This document shows, piece by piece, positions 1 through 6,711 of a stretch of 12,063 bases of DNA. A program made the translations under genes and the position numbers. Location: the NCBI GenBank assembly GCA_024697705.1, contig JAILFF010000220.1, positions 1 to 12,063 of the forward strand, read 5' to 3'. A model generated the notes under the pieces. That model ran no database searches, was not told the DNA's origin, and saw nothing but the letters and a program-made list of their open reading frames with translations. The DNA comes from Ruminococcus sp. (GTDB lineage: Bacteria; Bacillota; Clostridia; Oscillospirales; Ruminococcaceae). Numbering within the stretch: the stretch's first letter is position 1; the number at the start of each line of letters is the position of its first letter.

Positions 1-776
1 TCGCTTATGCGTGTACCCATTTCCGAAAGGTCTATAAAAGCGTGTTGGCTGCTGCGAGCGGTTTTCAGCAGATCGTTCGCCATGCTGTCGGTCTTGTAAT
101 AACGCACCTCACCGTTCTGCTCGATGCTAAACAAGCCTGTCATTTCTTTTTCTTCCTCCGCCTGCTGTGCTTCATTAATCGCCTTGCTGACCGCGGTATC
201 GACTGCTATTTCGTCAAGGCGTTCCGGTCTGCCGACAGCCTGTTCATTTTCATAGAAATTTTTATCATAGGTCTTGACAAGCTCTCGTAATTGTGATATA
301 CTAATATCGGAGCCATTGAGGACTGATAATGCTAAGCGATTTTGATTTATTTCGCCGAACGTTAAGTGCCTCGATGGTTCTATTTTTATACTCTGTAAAT
401 TATAAAAACGCAAGCCAGTCTTGTCTTTTTCAGCGATAAATTCTTCAACTGCTATTTTTGCAAGGTAATACTTTTCATCTCTCTTTACTATGCTGTAAAG
501 ATTATGCATGAAAACAGAATTATGTGCTTTGTTCTTGTTGTTTTCCTCAGAAATCTTAGTGTCAAGATACGCAGAATTTTTAATTATATCATTCAAGTGA
601 TACAGCATATCCATAGTTGCCGAATCATTATGTCTTGAAGCATAATTCAGAGTATCTTCCAATCCTCTTCTGCTTATCTGAATGTCAATATTTGCTGTAA
701 CATTTAATACATTATTTCTTGTAATTTCTTGTGATTTTATTGAATCCTTGACGGTTTTATTTTCACCTCTGTTAAT
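1..776 (-). CDS. Partial mobile-element protein with LPD3-like (large polyvalent protein-associated) domain; 3' end off window, 5' end unclear
   Basis: Read on the minus strand, the frame is open from 776 to the left edge (about 258 codons), so the C-terminus lies outside the window. Its translation contains the segments LEDTLNYASRHNDSATMDML, NSAYLDTKI, HNSVFMHNLYSIVKRDEKYY and KTGLRFYNLQSIKIEP. This pattern resembles the LPD3-type domain of very large multidomain proteins carried by conjugative elements and phages (family knowledge, from memory). A second part, after a Glu/Lys-rich linker, begins near MTGLFSIEQNGEVRYYKTD (about positions 160-105). No good start exists. An in-frame TGA lies at 777-779, the first ATG is at 614 (inside the domain), and a TTG at 662 has its purine-rich stretch directly abutting. 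The gene may therefore be 5'-truncated or frameshifted. It is AT-richer than the operon and transcribed away from it, which fits acquired DNA. Role unknown; the coding frame is fairly sure, the family moderately so. Confidence 0.6.
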   Translation of the reverse strand, partial: MNRGENKTVKDSIKSQEITRNNVLNVTANIDIQISRRGLEDTLNYASRHNDSATMDMLYHLNDIIKNSAYLDTKISEENNKNKAHNSVFMHNLYSIVKRDEKYYLAKIAVEEFIAEKDKTGLRFYNLQSIKIEPSRHLTFGEINQNRLALSVLNGSDISISQLRELVKTYDKNFYENEQAVGRPERLDEIAVDTAVSKAINEAQQAEEEKEMTGLFSIEQNGEVRYYKTDSMANDLLKTARSSQHAFIDLSEMGTRIS

Positions 777-933
777 TCAGCAAAGAAACAGTATAGAGGT
801 ATGACAGCTTCGACACCAAAGAAATTAAACATATAAGCATTTGGAATAACTTGAGCGCTGCGTGCAAATATCGGCAATCTCCCGTTAAGTGCTCCGATTT
901 GTAAAGAAAACAAGAAAACTTGCGCAAATCACC

Positions 934-962
934 TTGATTTATATTGAAAAAAGTGATATAAT
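934..962 (+). promoter_or_regulatory. Probable sigma-A promoter of the cobalamin operon
   Basis: A -35 box TTGATT (934-939) and a perfect -10 box TATAAT (957-962) are separated by 17 bp, the optimal spacing. Transcription would start near 968-970, leaving a leader of about 135 nt before cbiD. No other comparable pair is seen between the fragment and cbiD. Because all downstream genes overlap or abut, this promoter could drive the entire run. Prediction by consensus only. Confidence 0.55.
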
Positions 963-968
963 TATATT

Positions 969-1102
969 GTCAAAAGCATACTCTGCCGCGATCCGGGTAA
1001 GATCGAAAATAATTCAAGTATATCTGCGCTTTCGTGGGAAGATCGTCAGAAATCCGCATAAAATCCCGGAAAGGTGCTGTCATAATATGATCGGCAAAGA
1101 AG
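969..1102 (+). promoter_or_regulatory. Operon leader (5' UTR) with short pairing elements; no B12 box found
   Basis: The leader contains a perfect small hairpin, CGATC (989-993) with GATCG (1001-1005) around a 7-nt loop. An alternative long-range pairing joins TCCGGG (992-997) with CCCGGA (1065-1070). The second partner overlaps the purine-rich sequence GGAAAGGTG (1068-1076), so pairing could affect ribosome access. The block 1036-1080 vaguely recalls the GGGAA ... AATCC ... CTGT spine of cobalamin riboswitches. The diagnostic B12 box (AGYCMGGAGACCNGCC-like) is not found between 969 and the cbiD start, so I do not call a riboswitch. The regulatory role is inference. Confidence 0.3.
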
Positions 1103-2242
1103 GTGTTATCCATAAACGAAAGGTACATTTACAGCGGGACAAAAAAGCTAAGATGCGGTTATACTACGGGCTCATGCGCTGCTGCTGCGGCAAAAGCCTG
1201 TGCGCAAATGCTGCTCGGCGGCAGGCAGGTGAACACGGTCAGGCTCGTCACTCCTTCGGGTACTACGCTTGAACCGGGTGTCACCGACCAATATTTCAGT
1301 CCGAATGAAGCCCGTTGTTCGATAGTCAAGGACAGCGGCGACGACCCCGATGTAACCAACGGGATAAAGATTTTTGCCGAGCTTACCCTGTCGGAAAACG
1401 GCGTCGAGATCATCGGCGGCGAAGGGATAGGCACTGTCACAAAGCCGGGGCTCGATCAGCCTGTCGGCGCTGCCGCAATTAATTCCGTGCCGAGAAAAAT
1501 GATAACCGAAGCTCTCGAAGATGTCGCACGCGCCTACGATTATCACGGAGGATTCCGAGTGACAATTTCAGCACCCGCCGGAAAAGAGTTGGCGGCAAAG
1601 ACCTTCAACCCGCGAATGGGTATCGTCGGCGGCATTTCCATTATAGGAACGACCGGCATAATCGAACCCATGAGCAATTCGGCTGTCATAGAAACTATCC
1701 GCACCGAAGCGAATATGCGAAAAGCCGCGGGCAATCAATATCTTCTGCTGACGGTCGGCAATTACAGCGAGGAGCTCGTGAAGCTCAAAGCGGGCGAATT
1801 GTCGGCGCGTACCGTTATGTGCAGCAATTTCATCGGCGAAGCGCTCGATATCGGCGTATCGCTGGGGTTCAATGGGATTTTGCTTATCGGACATATCGGA
1901 AAACTCGTGAAGCTCGGCTCGGGGATAATGAACACCCACTCTGCCTATGCCGACGGTCGCATGGAAACGCTTATGGCTTGCGGAGTGCTTGCCGGAATTG
2001 ACAGCAAAGTTCTTGCCCGCCTGCCCGAATGTGCCACCGTTGACGCCGCGCTTGATATTCTTTACGAAGCAAACTGCGCCGAGCCGCTGCTTTCTGCGCT
2101 TTCGGAGCGGATAGCTTATTATATTGATGCGCGGGTCAAAGGAGAGGTCGTCACCGGGGCTTTCTCGTTCTCGAAAAAGCACGGTATGCTTTTCAAAACG
2201 GAACACGCCGACGAACTTTTGAAATACATTTCGGAGGAATGA
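1103..2242 (+). CDS. cbiD: Cobalt-precorrin-5B (C1)-methyltransferase CbiD
   Basis: CbiD transfers a methyl group from S-adenosylmethionine to C1 of the corrin ring in the anaerobic cytoplasmic pathway, acting after CbiG opens the lactone. The 379-residue length fits the family. Family blocks are clear: LRCGYTTGSC at residues 16-25, KDSGDDPDVTNG at 76-87, then GGEGIGTVTKPGL, NPRMGIVGGISIIGTTGI, CSNFIGEALD and GHIGKLVKLGSGIMNTHS. The start is uncertain. GTG at 1103 gives a normal N-terminus, but its purine-rich site (1096-1102) touches the start codon, and the frame is closed by a TGA at 1088-1090, so no earlier start is possible beyond a few codons. An ATG at 1087 with a spaced GGAAAGGTG belongs to another frame. 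This is the first gene of the operon and lies one base before cbiF. Identity is very sure; the start is only moderately so. Confidence 0.95.
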   Translation: MLSINERYIYSGTKKLRCGYTTGSCAAAAAKACAQMLLGGRQVNTVRLVTPSGTTLEPGVTDQYFSPNEARCSIVKDSGDDPDVTNGIKIFAELTLSENGVEIIGGEGIGTVTKPGLDQPVGAAAINSVPRKMITEALEDVARAYDYHGGFRVTISAPAGKELAAKTFNPRMGIVGGISIIGTTGIIEPMSNSAVIETIRTEANMRKAAGNQYLLLTVGNYSEELVKLKAGELSARTVMCSNFIGEALDIGVSLGFNGILLIGHIGKLVKLGSGIMNTHSAYADGRMETLMACGVLAGIDSKVLARLPECATVDAALDILYEANCAEPLLSALSERIAYYIDARVKGEVVTGAFSFSKKHGMLFKTEHADELLKYISEE

Positions 2243-2243
2243 T

Positions 2244-3002
2244 ATGGTTCATTTTGTGGGTGCGGGCTGCGGCGCTGCCGATCTGATAACTCTTCGCGGA
2301 AAGCGGCTTATCGAAAACGCCGACGTGGTGATCTACGCGGGGTCACTGGTTTCCGCCGAGCTGCTTGATTACGCAAAAAAAGACTGCGAGATACATAACA
2401 GCGCATATATGACCCTTGACGAAGTGATCGCTGTCATGCAGAAAGCCGAGTCCGAAGGAAAGGACACCGTAAGGCTCCACACGGGAGACCCAAGCATATT
2501 CGGCGCGATACGCGAGCAGATCGACCGCCTTGAAGCGCTGGGGATAGGCTGCGACGTCTGCCCGGGAGTAAGCTCTTTCTGCGGGGCAGCGGCGGCTCTT
2601 CGTGCAGAATACACTCTGCCGGGGGTATCGCAGACCGTGATTCTCACCCGCATGGAGGGGCGCACGCCCGTTCCGCCGACGGAAAGCATAGAGAGCCTTT
2701 CGGCTCACCGCGCTTCGATGGCGATATTCCTAAGCGCGGGAATGTTGGGTGAGCTTTCCGAAAGGCTGATTAACGGCGGCTGGAAGCCCGATTCCCCCGC
2801 GGCTATCGTTTATAAGGCGACATGGGCTGACGAGAAGGTCTGCCGATGCACGGTCTCAGAGCTTGCGGAGACAGCCGAAATAAACGGCATAAAAAAGACC
2901 GCTCTTATTCTTGTGGGAGATTTTTTGGACAGCGGCTACGAGCTTTCAAAGCTTTACGACCCCGTGTTTGAGACCGGTTTCAGAAAGGCGAAGGAAAAAT
3001 GA
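2244..3002 (+). CDS. cbiF: Cobalt-precorrin-4 (C11)-methyltransferase CbiF
   Basis: CbiF adds the C11 methyl group from S-adenosylmethionine to cobalt-precorrin-4, giving cobalt-precorrin-5A, the substrate of CbiG encoded next. It belongs to the class III tetrapyrrole methylase fold. Seen: the N-terminal loop VGAGCGAADLITLRG (residues 5-19), the YAGSLV block (31-36) that is distinctive of CbiF/CobM, HTGDPSIFGA starting at 79, the CPGVSSF segment, and ILTRMEGRTPVP in the middle. The 252-residue length is usual. A strong GGAGGAAT Shine-Dalgarno lies in the end of cbiD just upstream, and the stop overlaps the cbiG start as ATGA. The anaerobic label (CbiF rather than aerobic CobM) follows from CbiD and CbiG in the same operon. 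Highly confident. Confidence 0.95.
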   Translation: MVHFVGAGCGAADLITLRGKRLIENADVVIYAGSLVSAELLDYAKKDCEIHNSAYMTLDEVIAVMQKAESEGKDTVRLHTGDPSIFGAIREQIDRLEALGIGCDVCPGVSSFCGAAAALRAEYTLPGVSQTVILTRMEGRTPVPPTESIESLSAHRASMAIFLSAGMLGELSERLINGGWKPDSPAAIVYKATWADEKVCRCTVSELAETAEINGIKKTALILVGDFLDSGYELSKLYDPVFETGFRKAKEK

Positions 3003-4054
3003 AGATAGCTGTCATTTCGCTTACGGAAAAAGGCAGGCGGCTTTCCGCGGAAATAAAAAAGACGCTGACGGGCTTTGAGGTCTGCCGTTGCTGCCTGTCC
3101 TCTCACAGTGACGGCGATGCGGCTGACTTTGATAAACTCAGCGGCGGCACCGGAGGTACTGTCGAAAAGATATGGGACAGCTCCGACGCGCTTATATTCG
3201 TCTGCGCCTGCGGTATCGCGGTAAGGAGCATTGCGCCGCTGCTGCGCTCGAAGATAACCGACCCCGCCGTTATCGTGATTGACGACTGCGGAAAATTCGT
3301 AATTCCCATACTCTCGGGGCACATCGGCAAAGCCAACGAATTGTCGCGGCTTCTTGCGGAAAAGCTCGGCTCGCAGGCGGTCATCACGACGGCTACGGAC
3401 ATCGGCGGGCTGTTTTCTCCCGACAGCTTCGCAGCGGCTAACGGGCTCATCGTGACGGATTTTGAAGCCGCAAAGCGCATCGCCGCCGCCGTGCTTGACG
3501 GAGAAAAAATCGGCTTGATAAGCGAATACGAAACAGCAAACGTTCCCCGTGATACTTTCCGCACCGAAAAAGCGGAGGAATGTCGGTGCGGTATATACAT
3601 CGGCAGAGACACTCACTGCCGACCCTTTGCCGTCACGCTCACCCTTCTGCCTAAAAACGTGATTCTTGGCGTGGGGTGCAGGAAGGACGCTTCGGCGGAG
3701 GTTATTTCCCTGACAGTGACAAAGGCGCTGAAAAATGCAGCCATTCCGCCCGAAACGATATGTGCCGCCGCCACCATAGATATAAAACGTGAAGAAAAAG
3801 GTCTTTTGGAATATTGCGACGCTCTCGGCGTGACGCTGTATTATTATACAGCGGAGGAGCTTGCGTCAGCTGACGGAGATTTTTCTTACTCCGAGTTTGT
3901 GAAAAACGTCACGGGCGTTGACAACGTGTGCGAACGAAGCGCCGTTCTGCACAGCGGCGGAGCGCTCATCATGAGCAAGTTCGCGCAAAACGGCGTTACC
4001 GCAGCAGCCGCCGAAAAACCCGTGTTTCTTGATTTTGAAAGGAAGATATTATGA
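2999..4054 (+). CDS. cbiG: Cobalt-precorrin-5A hydrolase CbiG
   Basis: CbiG opens the delta-lactone ring of cobalt-precorrin-5A and releases the C20 carbon as acetaldehyde, preparing the substrate for CbiD. It is a hallmark of the oxygen-independent route. The N-terminal domain shows ACGIAVRSIAPLL (residues 70-82) and the SGHIGKANELSRLLA block (106-120). The C-terminal domain starts after a more variable linker, with LGVGCRKDAS (223-232), the usual entry of the CbiG C-domain. At 351 residues it is a complete two-domain, stand-alone protein, not fused to a methylase as in some bacteria. The start ATG overlaps the cbiF stop by four bases and is preceded by GAAGGAAA. Confident. Confidence 0.94.
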   Translation: MKIAVISLTEKGRRLSAEIKKTLTGFEVCRCCLSSHSDGDAADFDKLSGGTGGTVEKIWDSSDALIFVCACGIAVRSIAPLLRSKITDPAVIVIDDCGKFVIPILSGHIGKANELSRLLAEKLGSQAVITTATDIGGLFSPDSFAAANGLIVTDFEAAKRIAAAVLDGEKIGLISEYETANVPRDTFRTEKAEECRCGIYIGRDTHCRPFAVTLTLLPKNVILGVGCRKDASAEVISLTVTKALKNAAIPPETICAAATIDIKREEKGLLEYCDALGVTLYYYTAEELASADGDFSYSEFVKNVTGVDNVCERSAVLHSGGALIMSKFAQNGVTAAAAEKPVFLDFERKIL

Positions 4055-4776
4055 AGCTGAACATCGTGGGTTTCGGCGCGGGAAACAGCGGCGGTATGAC
4101 CCTTGACGCCCGAAGTGCCCTGCTCGAAAGCACGCTGATCGTGGGTTACGACACCTATATCAAGCTGCTAAAGGACATTTTCCCCGAAAAGGAATATCTT
4201 TCCACGGGTATGCGCCGCGAGAGGGAGCGCGTTATTATCGCGCTTGAAAAGGCAAGGGAGCAGACCGTGTCGCTCGTTTGCAGCGGCGACCCCGAGCTCT
4301 ACGGCATGGCAGGGCTTGCCATTGAGCTCGGCGCGGATTTCCCCGAGGTTGAGATAACGGTCGTCCCGGGGGTGTCGGCGGCTTTCAGCGGAGGTGCGCT
4401 GCTGGGCGCTCCGCTCACAAATGATGCGGTCATCATAAGCCTTTCCGACCTGCTAACGCCCCGCGAAAAGATCGAAAACCGGCTTCGCTGCGCGGCACAA
4501 GCAGACATGGTGACGGTGCTTTACAATCCATCCTCGAAGAACCGTGCCGACTATCTTAAACGCGCCTGCGATATTTTTCTTGAATACCGCCCCGCCGACA
4601 CGGTCTGCGGCATTACGCGGCTCATCGGCAGAGAGGGTCAGGAGGCGAGAACCATGACCCTTGCGGAGCTGCGCGAAACTCAGACGGATATGTTCACAAC
4701 GGTATTTATAGGAAATTCCGAAACCTCGCTGATAAACGGAAAAATGGTCACTTCGAGAGGTTACCGCAATGAGTGA
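4051..4776 (+). CDS. cbiH: Cobalt-precorrin-3 (C17)-methyltransferase CbiH
   Basis: CbiH methylates C17 and drives ring contraction to form cobalt-precorrin-4. It therefore acts before CbiF although it is encoded two genes later. The tetrapyrrole methylase fold is visible as IVGFGAG (residues 5-11), GYDTYI (32-37), STGMRRERERV (51-61), CSGDPELYGMA (77-87), VVPGVSAAFSGGALLGAPL (104-122) and LYNPSSKNR (157-165), all typical of CobJ/CbiH. One departure from the form I know is LLTPR (134-138), where the family usually has LLTPW. The length of 241 residues is standard. The start overlaps the cbiG stop by four bases, with a GAAAGGAAG site upstream, and the end overlaps cbiJ by eight bases. Confident in the family. 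Confidence 0.94.
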   Translation: MKLNIVGFGAGNSGGMTLDARSALLESTLIVGYDTYIKLLKDIFPEKEYLSTGMRRERERVIIALEKAREQTVSLVCSGDPELYGMAGLAIELGADFPEVEITVVPGVSAAFSGGALLGAPLTNDAVIISLSDLLTPREKIENRLRCAAQADMVTVLYNPSSKNRADYLKRACDIFLEYRPADTVCGITRLIGREGQEARTMTLAELRETQTDMFTTVFIGNSETSLINGKMVTSRGYRNE

Positions 4777-5524
4777 GCTCAAAGCCCTGATCTTCGGCGG
4801 CACCACCGAAGGGCGGCTGCTTGCCGAATTTTGCCGCGATAACGGCATAATCTGCGAGGTCTCGGTCACTACGGAATACGGCGCTTCGCTGCTGCCGCAG
4901 GGGGTGACGGTACATTCGGGAAAGCTCGACTGCGGCGCTATGCGCGGGCTCATCGCGGAAAGCGGCTGCAATTTTGCCGTTGACGCCACCCACCCATATG
5001 CCCGCGAAGCAACGGCGAATATCATCGAAGCCTGCAAGGAGGAAAATATCCCATGCCGCAGGCTGCTTCGGGAAAACGTGCCCGTGCGCGGTGTGACGGC
5101 GGACAGTATGGAACAGCTTGTGGAAATACTCGGTCGGCATGACGGGAATATTCTCTGTACGCTCGGCAGCAAGGCTCTCCCCGAGCTTGCGGCGGTGAAA
5201 AACGCCCGCGAAAGGATATGGGTGCGGGTGCTTCCCGCGGAGGGCATTGAGGAATACTGCGAAAGTCTGGGGTTTGACAAAGCAAAAGTCATCTGCGGGA
5301 AGGGTCCTTTTTCCGTGGAGGAAAATCTGCGGCACCTTGCAGCGGCTCACGCGAAGATTCTTGTCACGAAGGAAAGCGGCATAACCGGAGGGTATCCCGA
5401 AAAAGCCGAAGCCGCCGAAAAATACGGCGCAATGCTGCTGACCCTTACAAGGGCAAACGAAGACGGGGCAACGCTTAGCGAGATAAAAAGCGAGCTGCTC
5501 CGGCGGAGGGATATGATTATATGA
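4769..5524 (+). CDS. cbiJ: Cobalt-precorrin-6A reductase CbiJ
   Basis: CbiJ reduces the macrocycle of cobalt-precorrin-6A to 6B with NADH or NADPH, before the CbiE and CbiT methylations encoded next. Seen: the N-terminal dinucleotide-type loop FGGTTEGR (residues 9-16), VDATHPYARE (71-80), TLGSKALPEL (131-140), GKGPFSVEEN (177-186) and TKESGITGGYPEK (200-212). These are the ordered signature blocks of the CobK/CbiJ family. The 251-residue length is normal. The start ATG sits inside the last codons of cbiH (8-nt overlap) and the stop forms an ATGA with cbiET, suggesting translational coupling. It is assigned CbiJ rather than aerobic CobK from the operon context. Confidence 0.94.
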   Translation: MSELKALIFGGTTEGRLLAEFCRDNGIICEVSVTTEYGASLLPQGVTVHSGKLDCGAMRGLIAESGCNFAVDATHPYAREATANIIEACKEENIPCRRLLRENVPVRGVTADSMEQLVEILGRHDGNILCTLGSKALPELAAVKNARERIWVRVLPAEGIEEYCESLGFDKAKVICGKGPFSVEENLRHLAAAHAKILVTKESGITGGYPEKAEAAEKYGAMLLTLTRANEDGATLSEIKSELLRRRDMII

Positions 5525-6711
5525 AAGTGTATCTTATCGGAACGGGCATGGACGGCGGCAGGACGCTCACGTCAGAAGCAAGAGAAGCGATAGATTCTTC
5601 CGAACTGCTTATCGGCGCGGAGCGTATGCTTAAGCCCTTTGCGGATATGGACAAGCGGAAAGTATGCGCCTATCTTCCGCAGGATATATGTGATATTTTA
5701 ACCCGTGAGAACTGCGGCGCGGCGGCAATACTGCTTTCGGGAGACACGGGATTTTTCAGCGGCGCGGCAAAGCTCCGCCAAGCGCTTGCAGAGTATGACA
5801 CCGAAACGATATGCGGCATATCGTCGGCGGCTTATCTCTGCGCTAAAGCCGGGATATCTTACGAAAATATGAAACATATCTCTCTGCACGGACGCGACGG
5901 AAATATCGCGGTGAACGTCCGCATGAACGAAAAGTGCTTCTTCCTGCTGGGAGGAAGCGTCACCGCCGCAGACGTCTGCCGCAGGCTGTGCGAATACGGT
6001 ATGCCCGATGTGCAGATCTACATCGGCGAACGGCTCGGCTACGCGGACGAAAAGATCACCGCAGGCATAGCGGCAGAGCTTTGCGGCAATGATACTGACA
6101 AGCTGTGCTGCCTTGCGGCGGTGAACGGCGCTTATCTGCGGCATATTCCCTCGTGTATCGGCGACGAGAGCTTCGTCCGCGGCGAAATCCCCATGACAAA
6201 ATCAGCCGTCAGGGGGAACATCGTTTCGGGGCTTGACATCGAAAAAGGCTCGGTGTGCTGGGACATCGGCTGCGGAACGGGCTCGATATCGGTGGAAATG
6301 GCTTTCCGCTGCCCCGACGGGCGGGTGTATTCCTTCGACAAGAAAGCGGAAGCCGTAAGGCTCACGGAGGAAAACGCAAAGTGCTTCGGCTGCGACAATA
6401 TTTTCACCTACGAATCGGAGCTGCCCGATCTTCCGGAAGAGATTCCCGCGCCCGACAAGGTTTTTATCGGCGGAGGTTCGGGCAGTATCAAAGAGGTTTT
6501 CGGGCTTGTCCGCGAAAGAAACGAAAGCGCGGATATCTGCGTTTCTGCGGTGTCGGTGGAAACGCTCGGACTCGCCGCGGCTGCCTTTGAGGAATACGGC
6601 GGGCATCACACCATAACGCAGCTTGCCGTTACGGAGACCCGACGGGCGGGAGGACACACCATGTTCAAAGCGCAGAACCCGATATTCATCATCAGAGGAA
6701 AGCTTAAATGA
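5521..6711 (+). CDS. cbiET: Fused cobalt-precorrin-7 (C5)-methyltransferase and cobalt-precorrin-6B (C15)-methyltransferase/decarboxylase, CbiE-CbiT
   Basis: This 396-residue protein joins two enzymes, as in aerobic CobL. The N-terminal CbiE part (about 1-205) has the tetrapyrrole methylase pattern: YLIGTGMDGGRTLT at 4-17, LLSGDTGFFSGA at 71-82 and GISSAAYL at 99-106. It methylates C5. The C-terminal CbiT part (about 220-396) is a Rossmann methyltransferase with the CbiT lead-in IPMTKSAVRG (223-232), the S-adenosylmethionine loop WDIGCGTGSISVEMA (247-261) and FIGGGSGSI (315-323). It methylates C15 and decarboxylates the C12 acetate. No stop or frameshift breaks the linker, so the fusion is genuine. 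The start overlaps the cbiJ stop by four bases, with GGAGGG about eleven bases upstream. The two-letter symbol is descriptive. Confidence 0.93.
   Translation: MKVYLIGTGMDGGRTLTSEAREAIDSSELLIGAERMLKPFADMDKRKVCAYLPQDICDILTRENCGAAAILLSGDTGFFSGAAKLRQALAEYDTETICGISSAAYLCAKAGISYENMKHISLHGRDGNIAVNVRMNEKCFFLLGGSVTAADVCRRLCEYGMPDVQIYIGERLGYADEKITAGIAAELCGNDTDKLCCLAAVNGAYLRHIPSCIGDESFVRGEIPMTKSAVRGNIVSGLDIEKGSVCWDIGCGTGSISVEMAFRCPDGRVYSFDKKAEAVRLTEENAKCFGCDNIFTYESELPDLPEEIPAPDKVFIGGGSGSIKEVFGLVRERNESADICVSAVSVETLGLAAAAFEEYGGHHTITQLAVTETRRAGGHTMFKAQNPIFIIRGKLK

Larger units (their letters stand above)
777..1102. other. Intergenic region between mobile-element fragment and cobalamin operon
   Basis: This 326-bp stretch has no supported gene. 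Its left part (about 777-930) is AT-rich. On the minus strand it has a 63-codon open frame (928 to a TAA at 737-739) with no good start, which overlaps the beginning of the neighbouring fragment in another frame. The right part carries the probable operon promoter and leader, listed separately. I see no tRNA gene, inverted-repeat pair of insertion-sequence size or intrinsic terminator (no GC-rich hairpin followed by a T run). Confidence 0.5.

Noticed and set aside
42..290. Plus-strand frame of 82 codons near the left edge
   Set aside because: The opposite strand reads as the more convincing LPD-like protein; the plus frame has no ribosome site or known motif.
360..892. 10-nt direct repeat CGTTAAGTGC at 360-369 and 883-892 as a possible attachment or insertion footprint
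   Set aside because: Too short, with one copy inside the coding frame. No flanking integrase, inverted repeats or target-site pattern support it.
989..1005. Small CGATC/GATCG hairpin as an intrinsic terminator
   Set aside because: The stem has only five pairs and is not followed by a T run, so it does not look like a terminator.
1036..1080. Cobalamin riboswitch core
   Set aside because: Only scattered matches to the conserved spine. The paired stems do not form properly and the B12 box is missing, so it is kept only as a hypothesis in the findings.
4453..5292. Minus-strand frame of 279 codons opposite cbiH and cbiJ
   Set aside because: Low-complexity Ser/Arg-rich translation opposite clear CbiH and CbiJ motifs; no independent start signal or domain.
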